The notes below the pieces were generated by a model that worked only from the letters and a program-made list of their open reading frames with translations, did no database searches and was not told where the DNA came from. Positions 48,136 to 59,310 of a DNA stretch of 64,000 nt are shown here, one piece after another. A program made the translations under genes and the position numbers. Numbering within the stretch: the first letter of the stretch is position 1; each line of letters starts with the position of its first letter. This DNA comes from Melieria omissa (taxonomy: Eukaryota > Arthropoda > Insecta > Diptera > Ulidiidae), in NCBI GenBank assembly GCA_963971225.1, contig OZ020267.1:4650001-4714000 (forward strand), read 5' to 3'.

Positions 48136-49044
48136 GTTTACTGTATGGCAATGTTCGTTCATGGTTTAGAAATAAAGCCAATTCAGCTGTTTATATGTAA
48201 ACAGTTTTTCTGCTGACATATTCGGTTGAAAAGGTCACACTTGGCGTTTAAAATTGGTATAATCGGTCAAGCAAGCGGGGCTTTAGTCTTGTAATCTAGG
48301 TGTGGATTAAGTTGTGTATGTATGGTTTCTTCAATATTGAATCTGGTTTGAAGCCAATCTTGTTTTTCAACCCAGCTGTTGGTATTCTACTTTAGGTGAG
48401 TTTAAGCGAATGCGGGTCATCAGACCTAGTGCAATGTATGGGTTCGTTGGCACCTTTCTAGGTTTGCACATAAATTTTGAAGTTGTCAATGATTTGGATT
48501 GTCTTGGCTTTGCCTTAAACAGCAGAAATTATGTCAATCTTTAAATAAACCGATGGATTAGTCTTACTAAAAGGTGTGACTACGGTCTCAGTAGACATTT
48601 GAGCAGAAAATAACATATTTTGATGCGGTAGCATGGATACAGTTGCTTTGGAGTGTTCGAGAGGAAGTTGTTTCGAAAAATATCCCACTTTTGAATACGA
48701 ACGAACAACGATCAGTAAGCTCTGAGTTCATTTGGCCATATCTCCCGTATGGACGATGAAGCACCGCGGAAAAACATAAATTTTTTTTATTGATTATAAT
48801 TATTATTTACGACAATTCAGTTTTACGTTGCCTACTAACTACTATGAGAAAACGTTGCTTAATAACTTTTATGAAAAAACGTTTTTTTTGCGTTGTCTTA
48901 CAACATTTGTAGTATGAACTGATTTTTAATTGTTTAGTTGTTGGTGGAAATTAGGTTTCAGTTTAATTTGGGTTTGTTAATTTAAAACAATTAAAAATCA
49001 ATTCATATCCAAAATGTGGTAATTCAAATTCAATTCAAAAATGT
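48136..49044. other. spacer with inverted repeat
   Basis: No gene is seen. Arms of about 20 bp, GAACTGATTTTTAATTGTTT (48916-48935) and its near complement (48985-49004), could form a hairpin with a ~50-base loop. Confidence 0.4.
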
Positions 49045-49610
49045 TGATTGATTTTCATAAATTTTGTATTTTTTTATTATTTAAAATACTAATACTTAAA
49101 TAAATAAGAGTCTTTGTACTTCATTAGAATTGCAGCTTTTGCAATGAAAGTAATGAAATTTTGACACATGATCAAGGAGATTTTGGGTTTTAACATACAC
49201 CTAATTCTGTTTTTACACGGTCTTTTTTACACGGTTTTGATTTAACACGGTTTGAAAGTAAAACAAAATTTGAATTTTTTTACACGATTTTGTTCCATTT
49301 AGCACGAAAAACTAAAAATATTTTTTATTTTCAAATCGTGTTAAATCAAAACCGTGTAAAAAAGACCGTGCAAAAACAGAATTAGGTGTACTAACTTTTC
49401 AAGAAAATTCTATATAAATTTTTAAGGATATAAAGGATTAAAATTTGCAAAGGACCTTTTTCATATCCTTTTTTTTACAAATAGATACAAATTCAAATTT
49501 ATTTAAATTCTTAAGCCTTTCCTCTTTCATTTGATATACATATCGCCATATTCTAACGAGGTGACTATTTTTTTTTATTTTTTATTCCCTTCAAAGTCAA
49601 AGTCCTTTTA
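49045..49610. repeat. dispersed repeat, copy A, with nested MITE
   Basis: This matches the interior of the TIR element at 62069-63908. Shared stretches include TTGTACTTCATTARAATTGC, GATCAAGRAGATTTTGGGTT, GGATATAAAGGATTAAAATT and CTTTCATTTGATATACAT. The terminal repeats of that element are not seen here. A fold-back MITE (49198-49388) splits copy A between GGGTTTTAACA and CTAACTTTTC. Copy B runs through at that point. Confidence 0.8.
49196..49390. mobile_element. fold-back MITE, TA target site
   Basis: The element at 49198-49388 (191 bp) consists almost entirely of two inverted arms of about 65 bp beginning CACCTAATTCTGTTTTTRCA. TA flanks both ends (49196-49197 and 49389-49390). Arms contain repeated ACACGGT motifs. 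It would fold into a nearly perfect hairpin. The Tc1/mariner group is likely from the TA duplication. Confidence 0.92.
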
Positions 49611-50224
49611 ACCTTTACACTGTCACTATTAACATATATGTTAATATTTCAATTTTGATTTTGCTATAACTTTTTAGTTTTAAGTCCAATTTTCATGCGG
49701 CTCTTTCTAAATATGTAATCAGAAAACTAAAAATTTTATTTTTTCCATCTTTTTTTTACAAATGAAAATTGTTACCGCTATTTTGGTTACATATTAACAT
49801 ATGTTAATATTTTTCTTCTCATCCGTTTTATAAAGACAGTTTTCATTTTTTGAGCTAAGTTGGTAAGCAAAAACATAAAGTGGACTGTGCTTAAGATGTT
49901 TTAGGTTCAAATGTGGAAGGGGGATAAGGGATTCGCCCCTACAAAGTGGGCGAATTTGTTGCTTTTTTAAAAGAAATGCCATAAATGCTTTTTCAAATAT
50001 ATTCTCATCAAATTTCGTATTTAAGACTTTTAGGTAATACTACATCACATATCCAAATTTGAACGAGATCGGCCAACTATATCGTATAGCTGCCATAGAA
50101 ACGATCGCTCAAAAATGTGTTGCATTGCGATTTGTACAAAAGGGCTAAACTTGTAACAAACGTTTGCACTTGAAAACTAAACTAAGCATGCATTTGCATT
50201 GTGTTTTAACCTGGTTATATGTAA
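49611..50224. other. AT-rich spacer with palindromes
   Basis: The palindromes TTAACATATATGTTAATAT (near 49630) and ATTAACATATGTTAATATTT (near 49794) occur about 165 bp apart. At about 50040-50110 the sequence TATAGCTGCCATAGAAACGA resembles a repeat that recurs in many fly genomes. No gene is seen. Confidence 0.45.
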
Positions 50225-50515
50225 CAAGTTTATTCAATGCTTCTATGCATTCCAGCACCAACCCTGAGGTAATCTCATACGAGATTACTGCTTTGATGGC
50301 TGCTTGACTGTCAGAGCAAATGACTATGTCTTGCCCCCTGTATAAAAATTAATTTGCAAACAGAGTCTGAGTTTGAAGTATAATAGTCGCTATTCAGATA
50401 TTTTAACGGTGGTAAGCTATCAGTGTGTTTTGTAAACATTATCCTTTACAGTCACCTTTCAGCAATGATTCGAATAGCCTTCAGTATTGCAAAGAGCTCA
50501 GATTGGAATATAAAT
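50225..50515 (-). pseudogene. LINE RNase H relic
   Basis: On the minus strand one frame gives GQDIVICSDSQAAIKAVISY and then LVLECIEALNKL, matching the central RNase H motif with its catalytic aspartate (SDSQAAI). About 100 bp upstream in another frame the region around ALCNTEGYSN corresponds to the preceding FQSELFAI-type segment. The order is right but the frame is broken. The zinc-knuckle relic at 48000-48135 could be the far end of the same old LINE. Confidence 0.75.
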
Positions 50516-50570
50516 GTATTGTTTAAAGCGAGAAATGTGTTGATCAGCAATAACATCGATAACCTCAGTA

Positions 50571-50708
50571 AATGTAAATGTAGCAAATTAAAACAAAAAT
50601 AAGTTTAATGCAGTAAATAATTTTCTAAATGTTGCTTCAAATGTAAATGTAGTAAATTAAAATAAAAAACAGTTTAATGCAGTAAATAATTTTCTAAATG
50701 TTGCTTCA
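50571..50708. repeat. two-copy tandem repeat, 69 bp
   Basis: AATGTAAATGTAGYAAATTA begins at 50571 and 50640. Both copies end TTTCTAAATGTTGCTTCAAA. They differ at only a few positions. Confidence 0.9.
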
Positions 50709-53700
50709 AATAATACTTAACATCTCAATCTGAAATAAGGCAAGAATTCACATCACAAGCAATTTTATATGAGTTTCTCAATGAAGTTACTTATAATTTT
50801 TACACATATAAAACAATTCACATTATTTATAAAAACAACGCATTGCCTTTCAAAATATATACATTTATTTATTATTATTATTACACATTCATAATTTGTT
50901 AAAACACGCTTTTATTTTTATAAAAAATTTCATTGCTTTTCTTATTGCGCAGTTTCGCACGTGCAACAAATAAAAAATTACAAAATGATTTAAGACACTT
51001 TGTTTGCCATTTGTTAATTGCATTAAGTGTGCATTAAAAACAAACAAATATCACTTTTTGTTGCATATTGTTTCGTATTGTTTTGCTGTGATTATATTTG
51101 TTAATGATTTAAGCGATTTACTTATCGATTTTATGGCACAGCGAATGGTCAATGAATTAGAATGAAATTATAATGGTTGTTATTAAGCTGAATGGTAATG
51201 ATCAATTTCGGACAATTTGACTACCGGCCACCGATCTCATTGAATTCCCATACAAACAATTCAACTGAGAACAAAAGCAAACATTGAAACAAGCGCTGGG
51301 AGAAACCTGTCTCATCCATTCAAAAGTCAAATGTAATGTCGTGCGCGATCGGTGATTGGAGACCGGATTGAGGCTGCATTATTATTTAAGCATTGATAAA
51401 AGGTGTTTTGAATTGAGTTTGAATTAATCGTTACTGGTATTATGAACAGAATTTTGGTTATTTATGACTATTAATACTTGAATTTTTGTTATTGTTCTGT
51501 TTAATCAACGATTACAAATGTTAATTTTGAATTCAAATTGAAATTAAGCAACTTTTGGCTGCATCGAGGGAGACTAAAGGCTAAATTGTCATTTTAGAGA
51601 TGGATTTTGTGTGGTTTATTGTGTTTGCTTATATTTACAAAATTTCGGTTTTTTGTGATACATTTGTAGTATATATATATGTATATATATATGTAGTTTA
51701 AGAGGATAACACTTTTAAAGTGATATTAAATTTGTTGAAAATTTTAAAAGAAATGAAGACAGCATGTAAATCACAACACATATTAAATATGACGTTTTCA
51801 AAATCTACAATTTTAGCGGCTGCCGCATACATTAATTCCCCAGATAGCAGTTTTACCGATTGTACATAAATTTAAAAAATATTAAAAAAAATAATAAAAT
51901 AACCTTTTGTTAATTTTTGAATTTTTTAATAATTTAAAGAAATATAATTTATAAAAATGTTCGCATAGCATTGACAGTTGACAGCTGTTTTGACAGTTTA
52001 TAAAAATTGAATGTCCCATCACTTCCAAAAACACACCCTTTAGGATATTTTTACAAACAAAGATGTCCAAGACATAAATTTGACGATTTATTTAGTAAAT
52101 TATTTAAACATATATACTTTTGCTTTGTTAAACTTTTACGACTATGCAAAACTGCTGTTTTCTAAAATATGTTCGGCCTATAAAAAGTGTGTGTATATAA
52201 ATTGATATGTTTATGTGGAATTTTTTTGATGTTGAGAGACATTTATAGCGACATTTGTTAACCAATCCAAACACGAAATAGTGGGGTGAAAGTATTTGTC
52301 AACATATATTTTTATGTGTAGAAAATTATGTAAAAGAAAAACGCATGAATAGGGTAACAGAAATTTCAAACAATTTGAATACTTTCGAAAATGCTTCGAA
52401 AAAAACTTGAATGCTTCGAGTTTAAAGTGTAAGATATCAACTAATTACTTGAAAAATTATTGGAACTGAGAGTTGCAATAAAAACTTAAATAAAAACCTA
52501 AATATTTTACACATATCAATAAAATAACTATGAATTTTAATTTTGATTTAGACACTTTTCCAGTAGTTACTCTATAGACAATTTTCATTCAAATTATTTC
52601 TATTCTCACTGCTTTCATCTTTGGAAAAACATCGACTAGGAAAAATGCTATGAGGTCTACTTTTGATACTCTATTTCCAATACCAAAATTATCAGCCATG
52701 TATTGGCAATTAGGGCCAACAAGCAGCGTGCAGCAGACCAACACTGAAAACCTCGCTGCCTTCGGCAAAACAAGCCAACGACCCGTTTAAAGGGTTTTAA
52801 TAACAAAATAAACCAATAAAAAACAATCAAACGAAACAACACAGACAAACAGACATACCGATAGATGGACAACGAACATTATGTAAAACGAAAACCCCAA
52901 GCGTTAATTTTACAGTCGCCACAAAACGCCGTCACCGCCATCGCCATTGCCATCGCCGCAGTCCGATTTCCCATTCGCGGCGCTGCCGTTTGTGTCGCAT
53001 TGCATGAGCCAATCCAATAACCAATATTCATGCATATCAAATGTCCTTTTAAATGCATAAAACTCGTTTGCGTAGCGCACTATCGGCGACAGACATCGAC
53101 AGCAGCAGCGGCAAAAGCCACTTGTTACCGGCGACTTGTCAGTGTCGCCAGCCGCTGTGGCGGTAATAAATTTTCGAATTTATTTCAAATTGAAATTAAA
53201 AACGCATCCAACAGTCCACTCAATGCTGCAGCAGCAATAGCAACAACCCCAACAACAACAACCACATTGGTGGCAAGTTGGAAATGTAAGTATTGTATAA
53301 TCAAGTTGGCGCAAGACGCGCACAGTTCCAGGCCAACACAGGTGCAGCACAAACATAGGTACATTTGTTATGTATGTACATAAAGGAAAGTATAAATAGA
53401 TGTACATATATACTTATATATGAACAATATGTATTGATGTATGTAAGCACCTATGTGGCTGCCTGTGCCCGCCTTTGTGCGTTTCGTGTCTATGGCTGCG
53501 TTGTAAGCTAAATGAATGTCTTTGATTTGAATGCGTTGTGGGAACGAACGAACAAACAAACAAACATACAGGTAGAGCAATGCAGAAAGGGCATAAGCGT
53601 GCCCATAGCTGCACATATCGAATGGCGGGGACTGGAAGAAACCAGCGCCATTGCTATCAGCTGCAAAGATTGGATTTTTTTTCACAATACCAGCACTTGC

Positions 53701-53721
53701 CTTCAGGGAATTTGACGTATA
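50709..53721. other. AT-rich spacer then balanced island
   Basis: 50709-52640 is AT-rich, with a TATATATATG microsatellite near 51671. I see no transposon end. 52640-53720 is balanced, transposon-free and carries a triple GCCAT site. CAA runs lie near 53250. Confidence 0.4.
52937..52953 (+). promoter_or_regulatory. triple GCCAT (Pho/YY1) site
   Basis: GCCATCGCCATTGCCAT holds three Pleiohomeotic cores at exact six-base spacing, in the same orientation. Another GCCAT lies at about 53645. Such a phased set is unlikely by chance and fits a Polycomb response element in Hox regulatory DNA. An alternative is a short GCCATC/T microsatellite. Confidence 0.4.
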
Positions 53722-53729
53722 CTTGGAAG

Positions 53730-53899
53730 TGCTACTAAATATGCAGCCATTTGGAATCTGCGATTAGATTAGATATTTTTCAAAATTTATTTTTTTAATA
53801 TATATTTCCCCAATATCTGCGTTAGACGCCAGTAAAGTTGGCATCTACTTTAAACTGCTACTAAATATGCAGTCATTTGGAATCGGCCATTAGGTTAAA
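53730..53899. repeat. two-copy direct repeat, ~129 bp apart
   Basis: GCTACTAAATATGCAG followed by CATTTGGAATC starts at 53730 and 53859, about 40 bp each, with four to five differences. Confidence 0.8.
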
Positions 53900-54827
53900 A
53901 ACAACAAATACATATTGCTGCATATATATGAAAGAAATCACCTAATATTATTCAACTCGAGTTGCAAACTTCGGCGCAAGTGGGGCCTCAGTCGGTGAGC
54001 ATGGGCTGCTCTGGTATTGGGGGAGTGCTGGCGAAAAGTAATAAAATTTTCTGCATCATAATCTTTACAAAAATGGCATAAATTTAGACATTTCGCTGAA
54101 GGTGCAAGAGGAGCGCGGCTGAGCAAGGCTTATCGATTTTATCACGCAACAACGCTACTGCGCCTCGCCTCGCCAAACTGAGCTGAACGGGCGCGTTGTG
54201 CTGCTATGATTGTTGTTGTCATGCGAAAGTAGTCGTTGTAGTTGTTGTTGCAGCTTTTGCACAGCCTCAGCACTAAGTGTGTACATAAGTAAATTATATA
54301 TAAAAAGCACGCAGATATCTATGACATACCACCGAAATGAAAGCGCTTGGAAACAGTAAATAATATATTTTTTGTATATAAGCAACTTATGTGTACATAT
54401 TTGCGCGCTTTCGCTGCAAAATGCCCAGAGCTACGCCCAACCAAAGCTTAATCAAAGCGCTGCAAAAGCAATCAAAGCTTCAAGGCCACCTTGCAAGACA
54501 TTACACACTCACAGACAAATTGCTCAAATTTGTATGTAGTTTTAAATATTTTTTTCACCTTAGTAATAATTTTTTCATGAATGCACTTATCTTCAGAATT
54601 ATCTAATTTAATTTCGAAAAAAATTATAATTAATTTTAATAAATTTTGTTGCAACAAACCCCAATCATGCAAGCTGCCCCACAATTTGCACTTCAACACT
54701 ATGCACACGAAAATTTCCCCTTTTCCTCAGCCACAAACCATTTGCCGCATGAGCACGCGCGTCCTCTGTCGCCAAAAGTCGTAAAGTTGACGAGTGCCAC
54801 ATTCTACCACCAGCTGGCAGCACTGTT

Positions 54828-55193
54828 GCCATACGCAACCATAGCGCAAAGTCAATGGCAGCCAACCGCCCGAGAAAACAAATCAATAGAAAATTTCCCA
54901 ATGGCCGCACACAATTGCACGCCCCGCAACGCACACACACAAATGCGCGCGCAGCCGCCCCTCACCACGGACACCACTACACACGCAACGACACCGTCGC
55001 ACCACGCACACCAGCGTGGCCGACACACGTGCACACCCCATTGGTCGTTGCCATGGCAACGTCAGCCAAGCAGCGGCCATGCGCCGCATGGCTGCGCACA
55101 AGTGCGAGCGAGTGCGCTGCTCGTTTGTGTGTGCGTCCTGCAGCCATGTTGGTTTTTGGTTTGCTGCTCGTTTGCCACTCTCCATGGGCCATG
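54828..55193. promoter_or_regulatory. dense GCCAT/Zeste cluster, candidate PRE or boundary
   Basis: Nine GCCAT/ATGGC cores lie in 366 bp (54828, 54855, 54901, 55050, 55053, 55076, 55088, 55143, 55189) where about 0.7 is expected. Zeste-like CGAGTG or CGAGCG sites occur near 54791 and 55105-55113. CCACCAGCTGGCAGC at about 54808 fits the long CTCF consensus with one mismatch. This is the strongest Polycomb-element-like signature in the window. Function is inferred from motifs. Confidence 0.5.
55047..55060. promoter_or_regulatory. perfect palindromic X-box (RFX site)
   Basis: GTTGCCATGGCAAC is the ideal X-box bound by RFX factors, which drive ciliary genes in sensory neurons. It extends by one pair to a 16-bp palindrome. 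An inverted CCAAT box (ATTGG, 55040-55044) is three bases upstream. A looser X-box-like GTTGCCATACGCAAC lies at 54825. The centre GCCATGGC also carries a Pho core on each strand, so the site may instead belong to the GCCAT cluster. Confidence 0.5.
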
Positions 55194-56009
55194 ACTGAGC
55201 CCAGCCAGATAAATGCGATTCAGTTTGCTCCGCGTTTTAGTTTTTTTCAGTTTTGAGTAGATTTTTTGTTATCTGCCTGCGCGGCACCTACGCGCCTCGA
55301 GCGACGGACGGCTGGTTTGAAGTGCTCGAACGGAGCAGCACACTTGGCGACCTTTGCAAGTGGCCGTCAGCGCTAGGAAACATTTGGAAAATGTGCCGCT
55401 TTTTTTTTAGCAAACGCTGTGCTAGTGGCTATTTTTGTTTATTTGGCTTAAAGTTTGTGTTGTTTTTGTTACTTGGTTTTTTTTTAAGTGCCTAATGCGA
55501 CGAGTAGCCAGTGGGGCCAAACGCAAGTGCCGCCTGTTAGGCGATGGCGGGCGTTGTCTGTGTGAGTCATGAAGTGGAGCTCAGTGCATGAGCACTTGGA
55601 AGCCGCTGTCTTCAAGCGGAAGTGTGTCATGAGAGATATTTGTGAAGACAACTCAAACAAATACAGGAAACTTCTTAAATCCTCCTCACATGTAACCGTA
55701 TCAATGCGAACAAATTCTACATTTCTTAAATTTTCTTGAATTTACTTCAAGATTATGAAAACGTAAACTTCTGGCTTTCAATTTTGTTCCAAAACATTTC
55801 TTTCATAAAAGCCATCTTCCTGTGCTTCTTCAGAAGTCTATCACTTTAACCTATCCTCGAGTTTCTTCCAAACCAAAAAAAATTGTTTTTATTATAAGCC
55901 AAATTTATTCTTATGTTTTCAAGCAACAAATATGTAATGAGTCATTTTATATATATTACATTCAAAATTCAAAGGAGTCCAATAGGCCTAAAAATTATCA
56001 ACATTCTTA

Positions 56010-56296
56010 TTAACCCGGCGTTGGTGTGGTGAAAAAAAATTACGTTATTGGTGTGGTGGGGTATGACATACCCCAAAACTTTATATAGCAGCAAGCTCAT
56101 GAAACAACAGATATATAAAAGATAGCAATTATATATTATTCTTCATTTAATTTTACGTAAGAAAATGCAAAAAAATTTTATGTTTAAGCATATTGTAAAA
56201 GAAAATAACAAATATCAGAAAAACTGATATCCGTATTATTTACAAAAATACAACCTCTGGGGTATGGTATACCCCACCACACCAATGCCGGGTTAA
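56010..56296. mobile_element. piggyBac-type MITE with terminal hairpins
   Basis: The element at 56014-56292 (279 bp) is flanked by TTAA (56010-56013 and 56293-56296). Inverted ends read CCCGGCRTTGGTGTGG. Next to each end lies a small palindrome GGGGTATGNNATACCCC, so each end can form its own hairpin as well as pair with the other. TTAA plus CCC starts fit piggyBac. It is non-coding and AT-rich inside. Confidence 0.92.
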
Positions 56297-57772
56297 AAAA
56301 ACAGCTCGTTGACTCATGCAATTCTCTTTCTCAAAACTTTATGGCAAAAACGATTTCATATAAAGAACATAAAAGTAATTAATTCGCAAACTGATTTCAC
56401 GCCATTTTATCAGATATGCTAAATATGGTTTCGGACTTTTACGAGGTGTTGATGATAAACATCAATTGACGCCTTTCCTAAAGGAGTTTATAGCCTCAAC
56501 AAATAACCAAAATGGCGTTAAATGCCAAAGTGGCTATAACCTTTTCAGACACTTAACTTAGCAGCGGTTTTAATACCGGAAAATTTTCAATAAAGCATTG
56601 GAATATTATTGACATTTTATATATATATTATATATATATATTTTATATATATATTTAAAATCCCCTAAAGGGTTAAACAATAAGACTCAAATTATCCCAC
56701 GGACACACATCTACAATAATTCATTGCATTACTACCAAAAGACTAACGAATCTCTAGTCAGACACTAACAGCCAAACTTAGAGTACTTCCGGCCATTTGC
56801 GATACTAAACTTGAAGGCGTACAAAACTTTAACAATTAAAGAAATTCAACAAACAAAAACGCCGCCTACGCGCACTTCGATCGATTTGTGGAAATTACCA
56901 AAAGCAGCGCGACGCCGACCATGCAACAACCTGTCGCCATGGCATTCTACATAATTCAATAAATTTCCGATTCGGTCATTAGCTACTCAGAAAACAACAA
57001 CAAAAGCTACCAACCGGTCGCTCAATCGTTTGGCCGGCATTGTGGGCGATTATCGCGCGACAATCTGTCGTTCGTGTCAGTCACAAATGTTGTTAATTCG
57101 CGTTTTGCTTTTGATGTTATTAGTTGTTTCTAAATCATTCTCGAAATTAATTTCTCACAAAACAAACACAGCCATTTCATGAATTTGTTTTTATACAAAA
57201 AATACAAAATGATTTTGCTGCATATGAGTAATGTGAATGAGATGTATGTACGTACAAGTTAATGCTGTTGTCATATGTCAAATAAATCAATCATATTTAT
57301 ACAAATGGCGCTGTCCAGAGCAAAACGAGCGACAGCTATGGCCCATAGGCTGCCAGTCGGCGCACTCAGCGCCAGCAAAGGACGGCGAGGTGAAGCACTT
57401 GGCTCCGCCATAAAGCACCACGCTGGCACCAGCAACACCAAAACAACAACACCAAACGGTCATTATAGGCTGTCAAAAGGCAGACAAACAGCCAGTCCGA
57501 CAGTCCATAAAATGTTTGTAAAGTGGAAAGTTTTGTGTTGCGGCCTCATGAGGTGGAAAAATGATTTAAAATTAATTAAAACAACAAAAAGTGCCGCCAT
57601 TTGGAAAATGTGCTGTCACACCTCATTTAACTGTCAACAGCAATAAAAAATTCATTGTTTAATTGCATTTTTTGTGTAATAAAAATGACAAAAGAGCTTT
57701 GTACGAGTCGAACGTGTTGGTATTTGTTGAAATAATAAGTTTCGAAGAAGACAGGTTTTGTATATGTGGTGT
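56297..57772. other. AT-rich spacer then balanced island
   Basis: A TATATAT microsatellite lies near 56620-56655. About 56700-57680 is balanced and transposon-free. It includes AAATGGCGCTGT at 57304, one mismatch from the CTCF core. An open frame at 57305-57646 has no recognisable domain. Confidence 0.4.
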
Positions 57773-58407
57773 GAGTTTGCTGGATTTTAATAAAACTTTA
57801 AGTAAATAATTATCTAACTAACTAAGTAGCTAAAAAACGAACGAACTAATTAACTAACTGAATAACTTACTAACTAACTTACTTACTAACTAACGATTTA
57901 ATATTAGGATCACTTGTAATCAGTTATTATTTCCAGGCATTATTATTAACAATTATTTAATAATCATTAATCAGACTATTTAGATTTAATTGAGTTTGTT
58001 TAATTTTAATAAAATTTTTTCTAATTCATTATCTAACTAACTAACTAAGTAGCTAAAAAACGAACTAACTAATAACTAACTGAATAACTAACTAACTCAC
58101 TAACTCACTAGCTAACTAACGATTAACTAAGAGGATCACGTGTGATCAGTTATTATTTATTATTATTATTAGAGAAGAAGAGAATCATTTATAATAAGTT
58201 GCACTTAGACTGATTAAGGTTTAATTGATTAAAAATTAATTTAACGAATAAATAGAAAACTAATATAAATTATTAATTTCACCATGGGTTATAAATATAA
58301 TTTAAAAAGACTGGCATGAGTTTACTTAATTTTAATAAAATTTTAACTAATTATCAAACAAGCTATTTAACTAACTAACTTACTTACTAACTAACTAACT
58401 AACTATT

Positions 58408-58458
<51 letters not shown>

Positions 58459-59310
58459 ATAACTAACTAACTAGCTAAATAACTAACTAACGATTGACTA
58501 ATAAGATCACGTGTAATCAGTTGTTATTTTCAGGAATTATTATTAATAACTAATTAATAATCATGAATCATTTATAATAAGTTGCACTTAGACTGATTTA
58601 AGCTTAGTTGATTGATTGAATTAATTAATTAATGAAAAAAATATATAAATAATTAGTATAAAATATAATTAGTTATATAAATAATTAATTTCACCATGGG
58701 TTATAACTATAATTTAAAAAGACTGGTATGAGTTTGTTTAATTTTAATAACATTTCAACTAATTATCTAATTAACTAACTATTTAACTAACTTACTAACT
58801 AACTAACTAGCTAACTAACGATTGACTAATAAGATCACATGTTATTATTTCCAGGCATTATTAAACAAAATTATTTAACAATCATTAATCATTCATAATA
58901 AACTGCACTTAGACTGATTTTGGTTTAATTGATCAACAATTACATTAATTAAGTAATTGAAAATTAACATAAAGTATTAGTTTTACTATGAGTAATAAAT
59001 GAAATTAAAAAAAAACTGGTATGAGTTTGTTTAATTTTAATAAAATTTTAACTAATTATCCAACGATTAACTAATCACGTGTAACCAGTTATTATGTCCG
59101 AGTATTATTTAAAAAAAAATAATTAATAATCATCAATCATTAATTAATAATCATTAATCATCATAATTAAGTTCCACTTAGACTGATTTAGGTTTAATTG
59201 ATTTCAAATTAAATTAATTAATTAATTGAAAATAAATATAAATTCTTAGTTTCACTGCGAGTAATACATAAAATTTAAAAAGACTGAATAAAAGATGTTA
59301 ACTAATGATA
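57773..59310. repeat. satellite-like array with CTAA runs and E-boxes
   Basis: Five units begin at GAGTTT (57773, 57992, 58318, 58730, 59023). Each starts with a shared TTAATTTTAATAAAATTTTA-type block, then a (CTAA)n run of variable length, then GATCACGTGTAATCAGTTATT or a variant, then an AT-rich half with TTGCACTTAGACTGATT. Unit length varies from about 220 to 410 bp mainly through the CTAA run. Three of the five units keep the E-box CACGTG (58137, 58508, 59076). Confidence 0.9.

Larger units (their letters stand above)
53900..56009. other. balanced island with PRE-like core, then spacer
   Basis: Apart from an AT-rich interruption near 54530-54650, the DNA to about 55620 is transposon-free and balanced to GC-rich. 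The core at 54780-55200 is listed separately. Long open frames there occur in at least four registers and reflect composition. 55620-56009 is AT-rich and empty. Confidence 0.45.

Noticed and set aside
54646..55194. Plus-strand open frame of 182 codons rich in His, Thr and Pro
   Set aside because: Four or more overlapping frames are open in the same GC- and CA-rich stretch, and none matches a known protein. The motif content fits a regulatory element better.
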